Shown here piece by piece: positions 38,469 through 47,542 of a stretch of DNA of 64,000 nt. The stretch is from Azospirillum fermentarium. GTDB lineage: Bacteria; Pseudomonadota; Alphaproteobacteria; Azospirillales; Azospirillaceae. Below the pieces are notes generated by a model. It did no database searches. It had not been told where the DNA came from and was given only the letters and a program-made list of their open reading frames with translations. The DNA lies in the NCBI RefSeq assembly GCF_025961205.1, contig NZ_JAOQNH010000001.1, positions 830,001-894,000 of the forward strand, in the 5' to 3' direction. The number at the start of each line of letters is the position of its first letter. Position 1 is the stretch's first letter. A program made the translations under genes and the position numbers.

Positions 38469-38502
38469 AAGGGGCGGAGCCGCAGGGCTGCCGCCCTTTT
38501 TT
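38469..38502 (+). terminator. Probable terminator after the YkuD gene
   Basis: AAGGGGCGG (38469) can pair with CCGCCCTT (38491) with a one-base bulge, followed by a run of T to 38502. It sits 32 bp past the stop of the transpeptidase-like gene. Confidence 0.65.
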
Positions 38503-38527
38503 CATGGCCGGTCTTGACGCCGATATA

Positions 38528-38561
38528 GTTTCGATATATCTAAGACTCGTTATATCGAAAC
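38528..38561. promoter_or_regulatory. Operator candidate for the PadR/YqjI-like regulator
   Basis: GTTTCGATATA (38528-38538) and TATATCGAAAC (38551-38561) are a perfect 11-bp inverted repeat with a 12-bp spacer, 55 bp before the start of the regulator. A partial third half-site (TATCGA) follows at 38565. AT-rich dyads of this kind are typical of PadR-family autoregulation. Confidence 0.7.
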
Positions 38562-38615
38562 AGTATCGAGTGTGTTTCGCCAAAAGGGCGGAGCCACCGG
38601 CAATGGAGAACGGGC

Positions 38616-39248
38616 ATGAAGATGTTTTGGGGCCGCAAGGGGTTCGGATTCGGGCATGGCCATGATGGCGGGGACGAGGTGTGCGCCCATCATGGCCGCC
38701 GGTTCGCCCGCGGCGATTTCTGGGGCGGCGGGCGCGGGCATGGTGGCCCCGGTGGCGGCCATCATGGGGGCCGCGGCGGCGGTCTGGGGCGCCTGTTCGC
38801 CCATGGCGACCTGCATTTCGTGGTGCTGCACCTGATCGCGGAAAAGCCCCGCCACGGCTATGAACTCATCAAGGCGATTTCCGACATGGTGTCGGGGGCC
38901 TACACGCCCAGCCCCGGCGCGGTCTATCCCACCCTGACCATGCTGGAAGAGCAGGGGTATGTGACCGTCGATGCCTCGGCGGGCAACAAGAAGCTCTACA
39001 CCATCACCGAGGACGGTACGGCCTATCTCGCCACCAACCGCGGGGCGGTGGATGCGCTGCTGCAGCGGATGCAGCAGGCCGGGGCCGAGCATGGCGGGCA
39101 CCACGCCGCGCCACAGATCGTGCGGGCGGTGGAAAACCTGAAGATGGCGCTGCGGTTGAAGACGGGATCGGGCGCCCTGACCGACGAGCAGGCCCGCATC
39201 ATCGCCGAGGCGCTGGACGATGCCGCCCGCACCATCGAGCGCTGCTGA
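38616..39248 (+). CDS. PadR-family regulator with His/Gly-rich N-terminus (YqjI-like)
   Basis: A 210-residue repressor-type protein. Residues 1-60 are rich in His and Gly (GHGHDGG, GGHHGGRGGG) with one Cys, a likely metal-binding region. The winged-helix PadR domain (about 60-140) reads HFVVLHLIAEKPRHGYELIKAI and YTPSPGAVYPTLTMLEEQGYV, strikingly like E. coli YqjI, a nickel-dependent repressor of a ferric-siderophore reductase. The C-terminal helix is for dimerisation. GGAGA precedes ATG. A perfect dyad lies upstream, so autoregulation is likely. No reductase gene is adjacent. Confidence 0.88.
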   Translation: MKMFWGRKGFGFGHGHDGGDEVCAHHGRRFARGDFWGGGRGHGGPGGGHHGGRGGGLGRLFAHGDLHFVVLHLIAEKPRHGYELIKAISDMVSGAYTPSPGAVYPTLTMLEEQGYVTVDASAGNKKLYTITEDGTAYLATNRGAVDALLQRMQQAGAEHGGHHAAPQIVRAVENLKMALRLKTGSGALTDEQARIIAEALDDAARTIERC

Positions 39249-39380
39249 CGGGAGTGGGGCTGCCGCCCCGAACCCCGCCCGGGAAGCACGGCTTCCCGGA
39301 CCCATCAGCTTTTTATTGGTAAAAAAACGGGGGGTATGAGGGCTGTGCCCCATGCAGGTGCGGGCGGCAGCCCGCTTCTC

Positions 39381-40082
39381 TTACTCCACCGCAGGCCGCG
39401 CCCCGAAAATGGCCGTCCCCACCCGCACATGGGTAGCGCCGAATCGGATGGCGCTGGGGAAATCGCCGCTCATGCCCATGCTGACCTCGTCCAGCCCGTT
39501 GCGCTTGGCCATCTGGGCCAGCAGGGCGAAATGCATGGCCGGTTCCTCGTCCACCGGCGGGATGCACATCAGCCCGGTGACGGGCAGCTTCCAGGTGTCG
39601 CGGCAGGCGGCGACGAAGGCATCGACCTCCGCCGGCAGGATGCCAGCCTTCTGCACCTCTTCACCTGTGTTGACTTCAATCAGGCAGCGGGGGCGGCGGC
39701 CGGTGCGGGCCATTTCCTCGGCCAGCGCCTCGGCCAGCTTGGGCCGGTCCACGGTTTCGATCACGTCGAACAGGGCCACCGCCTCGCGCACCTTGTTGGT
39801 CTGGAGCGGGCCGATCAGGTGAAGCTCGATGTCCGGATGGGCCTCTTTCAGCGCCGGCCACTTGGCCTTGGCCTCCTGCACCCGGTTTTCGCCGAACACC
39901 CGCTGGCCGGCGGCGATGGCTTCCGCCGCGGCGTCGGCGCCGTGGGTCTTGGACACCGCCACCAGGGTCACCGCACCGGGGGCGCGGCCGCAATCGGCCA
40001 GCGTCTCGCCGATCTGGCGGCGAACCTCGGCCAGCCGCCCGGCCAGGGTGGGGGCCAGGGGAGAGGAGTCGGGGGTGGTCAT
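39381..40082 (-). CDS. yggS: YggS family PLP-binding protein
   Basis: Cytoplasmic pyridoxal-phosphate homeostasis protein (PROSC/YggS family), 233 residues as usual. The PLP Lys is in LVAVSKTHG (about residue 45); later motifs FGENRVQEAKAKW, LHLIGPLQTNKV, CLIEVNTGEE and SMGMSGDFPSAI are all present. It has no known catalytic turnover but balances PLP and amino-acid pools. ATG 40082 is chosen over a longer frame to 40166. It is divergent from a small secreted hypothetical and convergent with the PadR-type gene. Confidence 0.95.
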   Translation of the reverse strand: MTTPDSSPLAPTLAGRLAEVRRQIGETLADCGRAPGAVTLVAVSKTHGADAAAEAIAAGQRVFGENRVQEAKAKWPALKEAHPDIELHLIGPLQTNKVREAVALFDVIETVDRPKLAEALAEEMARTGRRPRCLIEVNTGEEVQKAGILPAEVDAFVAACRDTWKLPVTGLMCIPPVDEEPAMHFALLAQMAKRNGLDEVSMGMSGDFPSAIRFGATHVRVGTAIFGARPAVE

Positions 40083-40204
40083 GGCGGCGGTCTCCACGCG
40101 TTGGGGTTCTATACACGTCCCTCGTGGGCGTGGTAACGGACCCTCCGGCGAAACGCAAGAACGCACGCCCGATCCTTATTCCATTCCAGCAAGGAGGAAT
40201 CCCG

Positions 40205-40687
40205 ATGCGGATTCGTCTGGCCGCCCCCCTCGTCGCACTGGCCGTGGCCGCCGGTATCCTGACCGCCGGCGGCACCCCGGCCCTGGCCGCCGACCCGCCG
40301 AAAACCGCCCCCGGTTCGCCGCTGGCCAAGGTGGCTTTCCCGGTCCAGCCGTTTTCGCTGGCGGACGACGGCACCTATGCCGGTTTCATGGCCGATGTTG
40401 CGAAAAGCATCAAGCGCACCTGCGGGCGGGTGGAAGCGTACGGCTGGGAGTTCCCCGGCGCCACCACCGCAGCCGAACAATTGCAGGTCACGGCTGTCGT
40501 CCAATCCACCATGGGGAATTTCGAGAAGGTTGGCTACCGCCTGGAAGAAGCGGCGGACGCCACCCTGCCGGACCGGGAAATGGTCGCCTATACTGCGGTG
40601 AAGGACCGGACCACGCTGCTGCTGGTATGGACGCCGCTGACCGACTCGGCAATGCTGCTGCTGTGCGACGCCTCGCCGGCGAAGTGA
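40205..40687 (+). CDS. Small secreted hypothetical protein
   Basis: A 160-residue protein with a clear signal peptide (MRIRLAAPLVALAVAAG..., cleavage at PALAAD about residue 33). The mature part has two Cys residues far apart (TCGRV and LLLCDAS), which may pair, and no known motif; the middle reads GYRLEEAADATLPDREM. A strong AAGGAGGA lies before ATG. It is alone, with YggS divergent and a bidirectional terminator after it. Probably periplasmic; function unknown. Confidence 0.7.
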   Translation: MRIRLAAPLVALAVAAGILTAGGTPALAADPPKTAPGSPLAKVAFPVQPFSLADDGTYAGFMADVAKSIKRTCGRVEAYGWEFPGATTAAEQLQVTAVVQSTMGNFEKVGYRLEEAADATLPDREMVAYTAVKDRTTLLLVWTPLTDSAMLLLCDASPAK

Positions 40688-40702
40688 CGGACCCCAAAAC
40701 GA

Positions 40703-40732
40703 AACGGCGGCGGAGAGGACTCCGCCGCCGTT
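40703..40732. terminator. Bidirectional terminator
   Basis: A perfect 13-bp stem (40703-40715 with 40720-40732) with loop AGGA lies between the convergent secreted hypothetical and the first porin gene. The minus-strand side continues with a T-rich run (complement of 40696-40702), so it best serves the porin gene. Confidence 0.8.
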
Positions 40733-40776
40733 CGTATGGATGCACCGGGTGACCGGTGCCCGCAGTCTTTCCTGGA

Positions 40777-41946
40777 TCAGAAAGCGACGCGGGTGTCGAA
40801 GATCACGACGCTGCCCTTGTCGTCGTTGGCGGACACGTTGTGATTCAGGTCAAAGTAGTTGTATTCCAGGCCGACGGTCAGGCCGGGAGCCACGGTGTAG
40901 TTGGCGCCGACGCTGTACAGGTTCAGCTTGTTCTTGCCGGTGGCGTCGAAGTCGCCGGCGTCCTGGGCATAGGTGTAGGACGCCCCGACCACGATCGGGC
41001 CGGTGGTGTACTGGAGGCCAGCGATGATGGTTTCCTGATCGGTGGAGTTGGAACGACCGACCTTCACGTAACCGCTGTCGTAGGAGTTGGAGTAGCTGCC
41101 GCCCACCTTGAAGCCGGCGTAGCCGAGCTGCAGGCCAGCCTGCCAGGACGACAGGTCTTCGTAGCGGGTGGTGGTGAGGCCAACCACGTCGTTCTTGGCC
41201 TGACCGCCGCTGTAGAAGGCGCTGCCTTCGATGGTCACGCCGCTGAATTCGCCGGTATAGACCGCGCCGATTTCATACACATCGTTGTAGCCTTCCGCAC
41301 GGCTTTCCGAACCGACGGAGGTGTTCTTCGCACGGCTCACGGCGGTGTTGGCGCTGCCGTAGTTGCTGTTGGCGGGGCCGGTCACCGGGGCGTAGCTGGC
41401 GATGAGCTGCAGGCCCGAGAAGCTGGGGGTCAGGTAGGTGATGCGGGTGTTGGCATCCGACGAGCCCAGGGTGCGGAGCTGGCCCTGGGTCGACAGCGGG
41501 ATGTTGCCGCCGGTCGTCGGGCCGAGGTAGCTCATCCACCAGCCGTCGGCGGCACCGAAGGTGCCCCAATCGACCACCGGGCCGATGAAGGCATAGTTGT
41601 CGGACGCACCGGCGTCGGTACCGGCCTGAACGCGGCCGAACTGGCCTTCGGCGAAGATGTAGGCGCGGTCGGCATCGATGGTGCCGTTGCCGTTGCTGGC
41701 GCGCAGACGGACGCGGGCGCCGTATTCCAGACCGTTGTCGGCCTTGGCGGTCGGGGTGATGTTCAGGCGGAAGCGGTTCATGGCTTCGGTCGAACGCAGG
41801 CCCTGATCCTTATCCTGATCGACGTAGCCGAACTGGAAGAAGGCGTCACCACCGATCAGAACGTTGAACTTGGTCTGGGCGCTGGCGCTGCCGGCGGCGG
41901 TGCAGAGCGCGGCGGCGGCGCAGCCGATGACGAGATAACGCTTCAT
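40777..41946 (-). CDS. Outer-membrane porin (alphaproteobacterial type), copy 1
   Basis: A 389-residue porin with a signal peptide (MKRYLVIGCAAAALC..., cleaved at ASA-Q about residue 23). The mature protein alternates beta-strand patterns: GGDAFFQFGYVDQD near the start, then GLEYGARVRLRASNG and a large loop of Gly/Asn, ending in the C-terminal Phe (FDTRVAF) needed for outer-membrane insertion. It is closely related to copy 2 at 42224. Both are on the minus strand, with a terminator between them. General small-solute diffusion is expected; selectivity is unknown. Confidence 0.9.
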   Translation of the reverse strand: MKRYLVIGCAAAALCTAAGSASAQTKFNVLIGGDAFFQFGYVDQDKDQGLRSTEAMNRFRLNITPTAKADNGLEYGARVRLRASNGNGTIDADRAYIFAEGQFGRVQAGTDAGASDNYAFIGPVVDWGTFGAADGWWMSYLGPTTGGNIPLSTQGQLRTLGSSDANTRITYLTPSFSGLQLIASYAPVTGPANSNYGSANTAVSRAKNTSVGSESRAEGYNDVYEIGAVYTGEFSGVTIEGSAFYSGGQAKNDVVGLTTTRYEDLSSWQAGLQLGYAGFKVGGSYSNSYDSGYVKVGRSNSTDQETIIAGLQYTTGPIVVGASYTYAQDAGDFDATGKNKLNLYSVGANYTVAPGLTVGLEYNYFDLNHNVSANDDKGSVVIFDTRVAF

Positions 41947-42166
41947 GGAAATCAGTCCTTGTTCTTGAAGCCCGCGCTCGGGCCGTCGTTGTCCGTACCG
42001 CCATCAGTTAATCCCTCCCCTTATTGGCGGGCAAGCGGGAATAACCGGATCTTTTGCCGTTTTGCGACACCGTTGCTGCAAAGACACACGAAGAATGTCG
42101 GCATGGCGCATTGTGCGTAATACGGAAAGAGATGAGGCGGACAAGAGCCAAGGGACTGAAAAAGCA

Positions 42167-42197
42167 TAAAAAAAGACGGCGGCCGAAGCCGCCGTCT
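42167..42197 (-). terminator. Terminator of porin copy 2
   Basis: A 10-bp perfect stem (42174-42183 with 42188-42197) with the stable tetraloop CGAA on the plus strand, followed on the minus strand by seven T. It separates the two porin genes, which therefore are separate units; copy 1 must have its own promoter in the 220 bp before it. Confidence 0.92.
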
Positions 42198-42223
42198 CTC
42201 TCTCAAATCGATCGGATGATCGA

Positions 42224-43447
42224 TTAGAAGGTCAGGACCGAGCGCAGCAGGATCACCGAACCCTTGTCGTCGTAGTTGGTGGTCGCGGTGGTCAGGTCGC
42301 TGTTGGCGTCGAAGTAGGTGTATTCCGCACCCACCGCCAGGCCGGGGGCGACGGTGTACGACGCACCCAGACCCCAGGTTTCCAGCTCACGCTTGCCACG
42401 GACGCTCAGGCTGCCCGGGTCCTTGCCGTTGGTGTAGGCGGCGCCGACCATGATCGGGCCGGTGGCGTACTGCAGACCGACGTTCCACACTTCGTTCTTG
42501 TCGCGGAACAGGTTGGCAGTCTTGGCCTGGCCCGATTCGCCGTGGCTCAGGTAGCCACCGCCGAGCGTGAAGCCGGCGTAGGAGACCTTGGCGCCCAGCT
42601 GGAAGGCGTTCAGATCCTTGTAGGCGACGCCCGAGGTGGTCTCGGCCTTGCCCCAGAAGTAGCCGCCGCCGACGGCAACGCCAACACCACCGAAGGTGTT
42701 CTTGTAGTTGGCGCCGATTTCGACGATGTCCTGGAAGGCCTGCGACCAGTTGCCATAGGCAATGCCGGTGGCCGAGTTGGCCGCGCCGATCACGGCCGAG
42801 GTGCCGGCCTTGGTGCGGTTGACGTCGGTCAGGTTGCTGTCGTTACGCGGGGTGTACGACAGACCGGCCTGGAAGCCCGAGAACACCGGCGAGTAGTAGA
42901 CGATCTTGGTCGCGTTGGCGTTCGCGGTGATCGAGTGGGCGGTCAGGGTGTTGGTGCCCTGGATCGCGCCGCCGACGTCCGCACGGCCAACGGCCGCGGT
43001 GGTGGTCTGGGCGGTGTTCGAGGTGCCGGTGATGTAGCTCATGAAGGCATCATAGACGCCCAGGAACTCGTAATCGATCGGACGCGACACGTAGCTGTCG
43101 TCGTTGAAGGAGTTGGTGACGCCCAGGCGGACCTGACCGAAACCACCCTGCACGAAGACGTAGCCGCGGTCGGCGTCGAGCGTGCCGGCACCGGACTGGG
43201 CGCGGATACGGGCGCGGGCGCCGTATTCCAGGCCGTTGTCAGCCTTGGCGGTCGGCTGAACGTTCAGACGGAAACGGTTGCGGAATTCGGTCGAACGCAG
43301 GCCGGCATCGCGGTCCTGATCGACGTAACCACCTTCGAAGTAGGCGTCGCCGCTCAGCTTCACTTCGAACTTGGCCTGGGCGTTGGCGGCCCCGGCGCCC
43401 ATGGCGAGAGCGGCAGCGGCGCAGCCGGCCAGCAGATAACGGTTCAT
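42224..43447 (-). CDS. Outer-membrane porin (alphaproteobacterial type), copy 2
   Basis: A 407-residue porin, paralogue of copy 1. Signal peptide MNRYLLAGCAAAALAMG... with cleavage ANA-Q near residue 23. The N-terminal strands (SGDAYFEGGYVDQDRDAGLR) and the barrel strands (GLEYGARARIRAQSG) match copy 1, while the mid loops differ (an Asn/Thr/Ala-rich stretch around 130-165). The protein ends in Phe. GGAGG precedes ATG. Codon use is more optimal than most neighbours, consistent with high expression. Its long upstream region (366 bp) may hold regulatory sites. Confidence 0.9.
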   Translation of the reverse strand: MNRYLLAGCAAAALAMGAGAANAQAKFEVKLSGDAYFEGGYVDQDRDAGLRSTEFRNRFRLNVQPTAKADNGLEYGARARIRAQSGAGTLDADRGYVFVQGGFGQVRLGVTNSFNDDSYVSRPIDYEFLGVYDAFMSYITGTSNTAQTTTAAVGRADVGGAIQGTNTLTAHSITANANATKIVYYSPVFSGFQAGLSYTPRNDSNLTDVNRTKAGTSAVIGAANSATGIAYGNWSQAFQDIVEIGANYKNTFGGVGVAVGGGYFWGKAETTSGVAYKDLNAFQLGAKVSYAGFTLGGGYLSHGESGQAKTANLFRDKNEVWNVGLQYATGPIMVGAAYTNGKDPGSLSVRGKRELETWGLGASYTVAPGLAVGAEYTYFDANSDLTTATTNYDDKGSVILLRSVLTF

Positions 43448-43813
43448 GATGTTGCCTCCATCCTGGCAGCAAATTTTTGAAAGCCGGGTTTAACGTCCAG
43501 GCTGAGTATGTCGTACGCACGCCCGGCCTTCCCAGCAAGCCGAAAAGCCTTTTCCGTGCTGCTTTGAAGGAACAGTGTGTCTGACAAAACACACATTTCT
43601 GCCCGCTCTCTGGGCAGCGCCGGGCCAAAAAAACGGCGGATGCACCGCAGCATACAGGCGCTCCAAAGGCGTTGCCAAGATGGAAGGGGCAGGGCTGCTT
43701 CCCTTCCCCCCGCCCCATCGGCTGTTGCGCGGGTGGGCGGTTTATGGTCTTGTCTCGGCTGACATCCGCCGCAGGACCGCTGCGGCTCCTTTCAGCCCTC
43801 GTGTGTCCGAAAG
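43448..43813. other. Divergent region, porin 2 / DUF3576
   Basis: This 366-bp region contains the porin ribosome-binding site, an inverted repeat GTGTGT-N8-ACACAC (43575-43594), and a small hairpin CTGCCC...GGGCAG near 43600. I see no convincing protein gene or RNA gene. The inverted repeat lies 128 bp before the porin start. Confidence 0.5.
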
Positions 43814-44359
43814 ATGCTGCTGATCTCACGCCGTTCACGCCATGCCCTGTTCACCTCTGCCGCTCTGGCGGCGGCCCTCCTCGTGGCCGGCTGCGGTGAC
43901 AGCAAGCCCCCGTCCCATGCCGAGCAGATGCAGAAGGAGATGTATCCCTTCGGCAGCATTCTGGGCGGCGAGGGCGGCATCAGCCTGTTCGGCAAGAACA
44001 AGAAGAGCGGCGAGGGCGAGGGTGCCGGCATCGGCGTCAACAGCTTCCTGTGGCGCGCCTCGCTCGACACGCTGGCCTTCATGCCCATCGTCCAGGCCGA
44101 CCCGTTCGGCGGCGTGATCCTGACCGACTGGTACACGCCCCCCGACAGCCCGTCGGAACGGTTCAAGGTCAACCTCTACATCCTGGACCGCCAGCTCCGC
44201 GCCGACGGCGTGCGGGTGTCGGTGTTCCGCCAGCAGAAGACCGGGGCCGACTGGCGTGACGCGCCGGTGGCCGGCAACACCGCCGCCACGCTGGAGGACT
44301 CGATCCTGACCCGCGCCCGCCAGCTTCGCCTGGCCCAGCAGGCCCGCGGCAACGAATAA
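43814..44359 (+). CDS. DUF3576 family lipoprotein
   Basis: A 181-residue lipoprotein. The signal ends in a lipobox LLVAGCG (Cys27). The mature part has the DUF3576 pattern: IGVNSFLWRASLDTLAFMPI, QADPFGGVILTDWYTPP and the strand VNLYILDRQLRADGVRVSV, ending with ILTRARQLRLAQ. It lies directly before leuS, the usual place for this gene in alphaproteobacteria, followed there by lptE and holA. A role at the cell envelope is likely; no activity is known. Confidence 0.9.
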   Translation: MLLISRRSRHALFTSAALAAALLVAGCGDSKPPSHAEQMQKEMYPFGSILGGEGGISLFGKNKKSGEGEGAGIGVNSFLWRASLDTLAFMPIVQADPFGGVILTDWYTPPDSPSERFKVNLYILDRQLRADGVRVSVFRQQKTGADWRDAPVAGNTAATLEDSILTRARQLRLAQQARGNE

Positions 44360-44413
44360 GCCGCCACCGACAGTTCATCGTGCCCATTCACTACGGACAA
44401 AGAAGCAGCCGCC

Positions 44414-46984
44414 ATGTCGCGCTATAATGTCAAGGAAACCGAAGCGAAATGGCAGGCGGTGTGGGATCAGCGCGGGTGTTTCACCGCCCGCGAGGATGCC
44501 GCGCGCCCCAAGTATTACGTGCTGGAGATGTTCCCCTATCCGTCGGGGCGCATCCACATGGGGCACGTGCGCAACTACACCATCGGTGACGTGATCGCCC
44601 GCTACAAGCGGGCGAAGGGCTTCAACGTCCTGCATCCCATGGGCTGGGACGCCTTCGGCCTGCCGGCGGAGAACGCCGCGCTGGAGAAGAAGACGCATCC
44701 CGCCGTCTGGACCCACGCCAACATCGCCGCCATGCGCGAGCAGTTGAAGAGCATGGGGCTGTCGGTGGACTGGAGCCGGGAGGTCGCCACCTGCGACCCG
44801 CCCTATTACCGTCACGAACAGAAGATGTTCCTGGATTTCCTCAAGGCGGGCCTGGCCTACCGCAAGGAATCCTGGGTGAACTGGGATCCGGTGGACAACA
44901 CCGTCCTGGCCAACGAGCAGGTGATCGACGGCCGCGGCTGGCGCACCGGCGCGCTGGTGGAAAAGCGCAAGCTGTCGCAGTGGTTCCTGCGCATCACCGA
45001 ATTCGCCGACGACCTGCTGAAAGGCATCGAGTCGCTGGACCGCTGGCCCGAGCGCGTGCGGCTGATGCAGGAGAACTGGATCGGCAAGTCCACCGGCGTG
45101 CGCTTCCGATTCGCCATCAAGGACCGGGCCGACACGCTGGAGGTGTTCACCACCCGCCCCGACACGCTGTTCGGCGCCTCCTTCGCCGCCATTTCGGCCA
45201 ACCACCCGCTGGCCGCCGAACTGGCCGCATCCCGTCCCGAACTGGCCGCGTTCATCGCCGAGTGCAACCGTCTGGGCACCAGCGAAGAGGCGATCGAGAC
45301 GGCGGAGAAGAAGGGCTTCGACACCGGTCTGACGGTCGTCCACCCCTTCGATCCCACGTGGGAACTGCCGGTCTACGTCGCCAATTTCGTGCTGATGGAA
45401 TACGGCACGGGCGCCATCTTCGGCTGCCCGGCCCATGACCAGCGCGACCTGGATTTCGCCCGCAAGTACGGGCTGCCGGTCACCCCGGTGGTGGTCCCCG
45501 ACGACGCCGACCCGGCCACCTTCGCCGTGGGGGCCGAGGCGTACACCGGCCCCGGCTCCCTGCGCAATTCCCGCTTCCTCGACGGGCTGCCGGTGGACGC
45601 GGCGAAGGACGAGGCGGGCCGGCGGCTGGAAGCCACCGGCCAGGGCGAACGCACCACCCAGTACCGCCTGCGCGACTGGGGCGTGTCGCGCCAGCGCTAT
45701 TGGGGCTGCCCGATCCCGGTCATCCATTGCGAGTCGTGCGGCACGGTGCCGGTGCCGGAAGACCAGCTTCCCGTCACGCTGCCGGAGGATGTGACCTTCG
45801 ACAAGCCGGGCAACCCGCTGGACCATCACCCGACGTGGAAGCACACCACCTGCCCCTGCTGCGGCAAGCCGGCGGTGCGCGAGACCGATACCTTCGACAC
45901 CTTCATCGAGTCGTCGTGGTATTTCGCCCGCTTCTGTGCGCCGCACAGCGCCGACGCCGCCTTCACCAAGGAGGCGGTCGGCTATTGGCTGCCGGTGGAC
46001 CAGTACATCGGCGGCATCGAACACGCGGTGCTGCACCTGCTGTACTCCCGCTTCTGGACCCGTGCGCTGCAGCGCTGCGGCTATCTGGACCTGCAGGAGC
46101 CGTTCGCCGGCCTGTTCACCCAGGGCATGGTGAACCACGAGACCTATAAGGACGCCCAGAGCGGTGCGTGGCTGTCGCCCGCCGACATCGTGAAGAACGA
46201 TCACGGCGACTACATCCGCACCGACAACGGCGGGGCCGTCACCGTCGGCCGCGTGGAAAAGATGTCGAAGTCGAAGAAGAACGTGGTCGATCCGGCCACG
46301 ATCATCGACGGCTACGGCGCCGACGCCGCCCGCTTCTTCATGCTGTCCGACAGCCCGCCCGAACGCGACCTGGAATGGACCGAGGCCGGCATCGACGGTG
46401 CGTGGCGCTTCATCAACCGCCTGTGGCGCATGGTGACCGAACCGGCGGTGGCCTTCCCCGCCCCCGGCACGCCGCTGCCCGCCACCCTGTCGGATGAGGC
46501 GGTGGCGGTGCGCAAGCAGATTCACAAGACCCTGGCCGGGCTTGGCGAGGATCTGGAGAAGTTCCGCTTCAACAAGGCGGTCGCCCGCGTGCGCGAACTG
46601 GCCAACGCCGTTGCCGAGCTGAACGGCGCCGGTGCGGGCGAGGATTGGGTGCTGCGCGAGGGCTGCGAGGCCCTGGTCCGCGTGACCGCCCCCATGATGC
46701 CTCATCTGGCCGAGGAGCTGTGGCAGGCGCTTGGCCACACCACCCTGCTGGCCGAACAGCCGTGGCCCGACGCCGACCCGGCGCTCGCCACCGACGATTC
46801 GGTGACCATGCCGGTGCAGGTGAACGGCAAGCTGCGGGCCACCCTGTCGCTGCCGCGCGACGTGGCGAAGGATGTGGCCGAGGCCGCCGCCCTGGCCGAC
46901 GCCAACGTGCAGCGCGCGCTGGACGGCAAGCCGGTGCGCAAGATCGTCGTCGTTCCGAACCGGGTGATCAATGTCGTGGCGTAA
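44414..46984 (+). CDS. leuS: Leucyl-tRNA synthetase
   Basis: Class I synthetase charging tRNA-Leu. The 856-residue protein has the HIGH-like HMGH at 48-51 ([19 protein letters not shown]), the CP1 editing domain with [13 protein letters not shown], a zinc-like Cys cluster ([16 protein letters not shown], where leucyl enzymes keep it), and KMSKS at 616-620. The C-terminal anticodon and LeuS-specific domains are complete. It follows the DUF3576 lipoprotein gene by 54 bp and overlaps the lptE start by 14 bp, suggesting one transcript through holA. Confidence 0.98.
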   Translation: MSRYNVKETEAKWQAVWDQRGCFTAREDAARPKYYVLEMFPYPSGRIHMGHVRNYTIGDVIARYKRAKGFNVLHPMGWDAFGLPAENAALEKKTHPAVWTHANIAAMREQLKSMGLSVDWSREVATCDPPYYRHEQKMFLDFLKAGLAYRKESWVNWDPVDNTVLANEQVIDGRGWRTGALVEKRKLSQWFLRITEFADDLLKGIESLDRWPERVRLMQENWIGKSTGVRFRFAIKDRADTLEVFTTRPDTLFGASFAAISANHPLAAELAASRPELAAFIAECNRLGTSEEAIETAEKKGFDTGLTVVHPFDPTWELPVYVANFVLMEYGTGAIFGCPAHDQRDLDFARKYGLPVTPVVVPDDADPATFAVGAEAYTGPGSLRNSRFLDGLPVDAAKDEAGRRLEATGQGERTTQYRLRDWGVSRQRYWGCPIPVIHCESCGTVPVPEDQLPVTLPEDVTFDKPGNPLDHHPTWKHTTCPCCGKPAVRETDTFDTFIESSWYFARFCAPHSADAAFTKEAVGYWLPVDQYIGGIEHAVLHLLYSRFWTRALQRCGYLDLQEPFAGLFTQGMVNHETYKDAQSGAWLSPADIVKNDHGDYIRTDNGGAVTVGRVEKMSKSKKNVVDPATIIDGYGADAARFFMLSDSPPERDLEWTEAGIDGAWRFINRLWRMVTEPAVAFPAPGTPLPATLSDEAVAVRKQIHKTLAGLGEDLEKFRFNKAVARVRELANAVAELNGAGAGEDWVLREGCEALVRVTAPMMPHLAEELWQALGHTTLLAEQPWPDADPALATDDSVTMPVQVNGKLRATLSLPRDVAKDVAEAAALADANVQRALDGKPVRKIVVVPNRVINVVA

Positions 46985-47519
46985 CCATCGGGGATGGCGG
47001 GTGCTGGTGGCGGGGGCCGGTCTTCTGGCGCTCGCCCCGGCGCTGGCCGGGTGTGGCTTCCAGCCGCTGTACGGCGCCGGTGCCGGGGCCGGACGGGCCG
47101 AGGCCAACGCCGCCCTGATGCAGGTTGGCATCGCCAACATCCCCGAACGCCGGGGCCAGCAGTTGCGCAATCTGCTGATCGACCGTTTCTACGAGACCAG
47201 CCGGCCGGACAACAGCCGCTACCGGCTGGACGCCAGCTTCCAGGCCGGGGAACAGAAACTGGCCCTGCGCAAGGATGCGTCGGCGGAACGGGCGCAGTTG
47301 GTGATGAACGCCCAGTACCGTCTGGTGGACACCGCCAGCGGCAAGGTGGTCTTTTCCTCCTCCAGCCGCTCGTTCGTCAGCTACAACGTGCCCAACGACC
47401 AGTTCGCGGCCATGTCGCTGGTGGACAGCGCCTATCAGCGCGGGCTGGAGCAGATCGCCGACGACATCACGCTGCGGGTGGCGATGTTCCTGTCCAAACC
47501 CGCCGCCCCGGCTCCCTGA
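46971..47519 (+). CDS. lptE: LPS-assembly lipoprotein LptE
   Basis: Outer-membrane lipoprotein that supports LptD in placing lipopolysaccharide at the cell surface. The 182 residues start with a signal ending in lipobox [11 protein letters not shown], the hallmark of LptE (Cys27 or 28). The mature region reads [22 protein letters not shown] and has the alternating beta pattern of the family. Its start lies 14 bp inside leuS. The gene order leuS-lptE-holA is conserved in proteobacteria. Confidence 0.92.
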   Translation: MSWRNHRGWRVLVAGAGLLALAPALAGCGFQPLYGAGAGAGRAEANAALMQVGIANIPERRGQQLRNLLIDRFYETSRPDNSRYRLDASFQAGEQKLALRKDASAERAQLVMNAQYRLVDTASGKVVFSSSSRSFVSYNVPNDQFAAMSLVDSAYQRGLEQIADDITLRVAMFLSKPAAPAP

Positions 47520-47542
47520 TCCGGCAGGCTCGAAAGCCGGCC

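Noticed and set aside
34535..38470. A long minus-strand open frame opposite acs and the Pro/Ala-rich gene
   Set aside because: It is antisense to acs, whose motifs are all on the plus strand; the translation has no family features.
44375..47170. A long minus-strand open frame opposite leuS
   Set aside because: It is a shadow of a highly conserved synthetase gene, with repetitive Arg/Gly/His composition.
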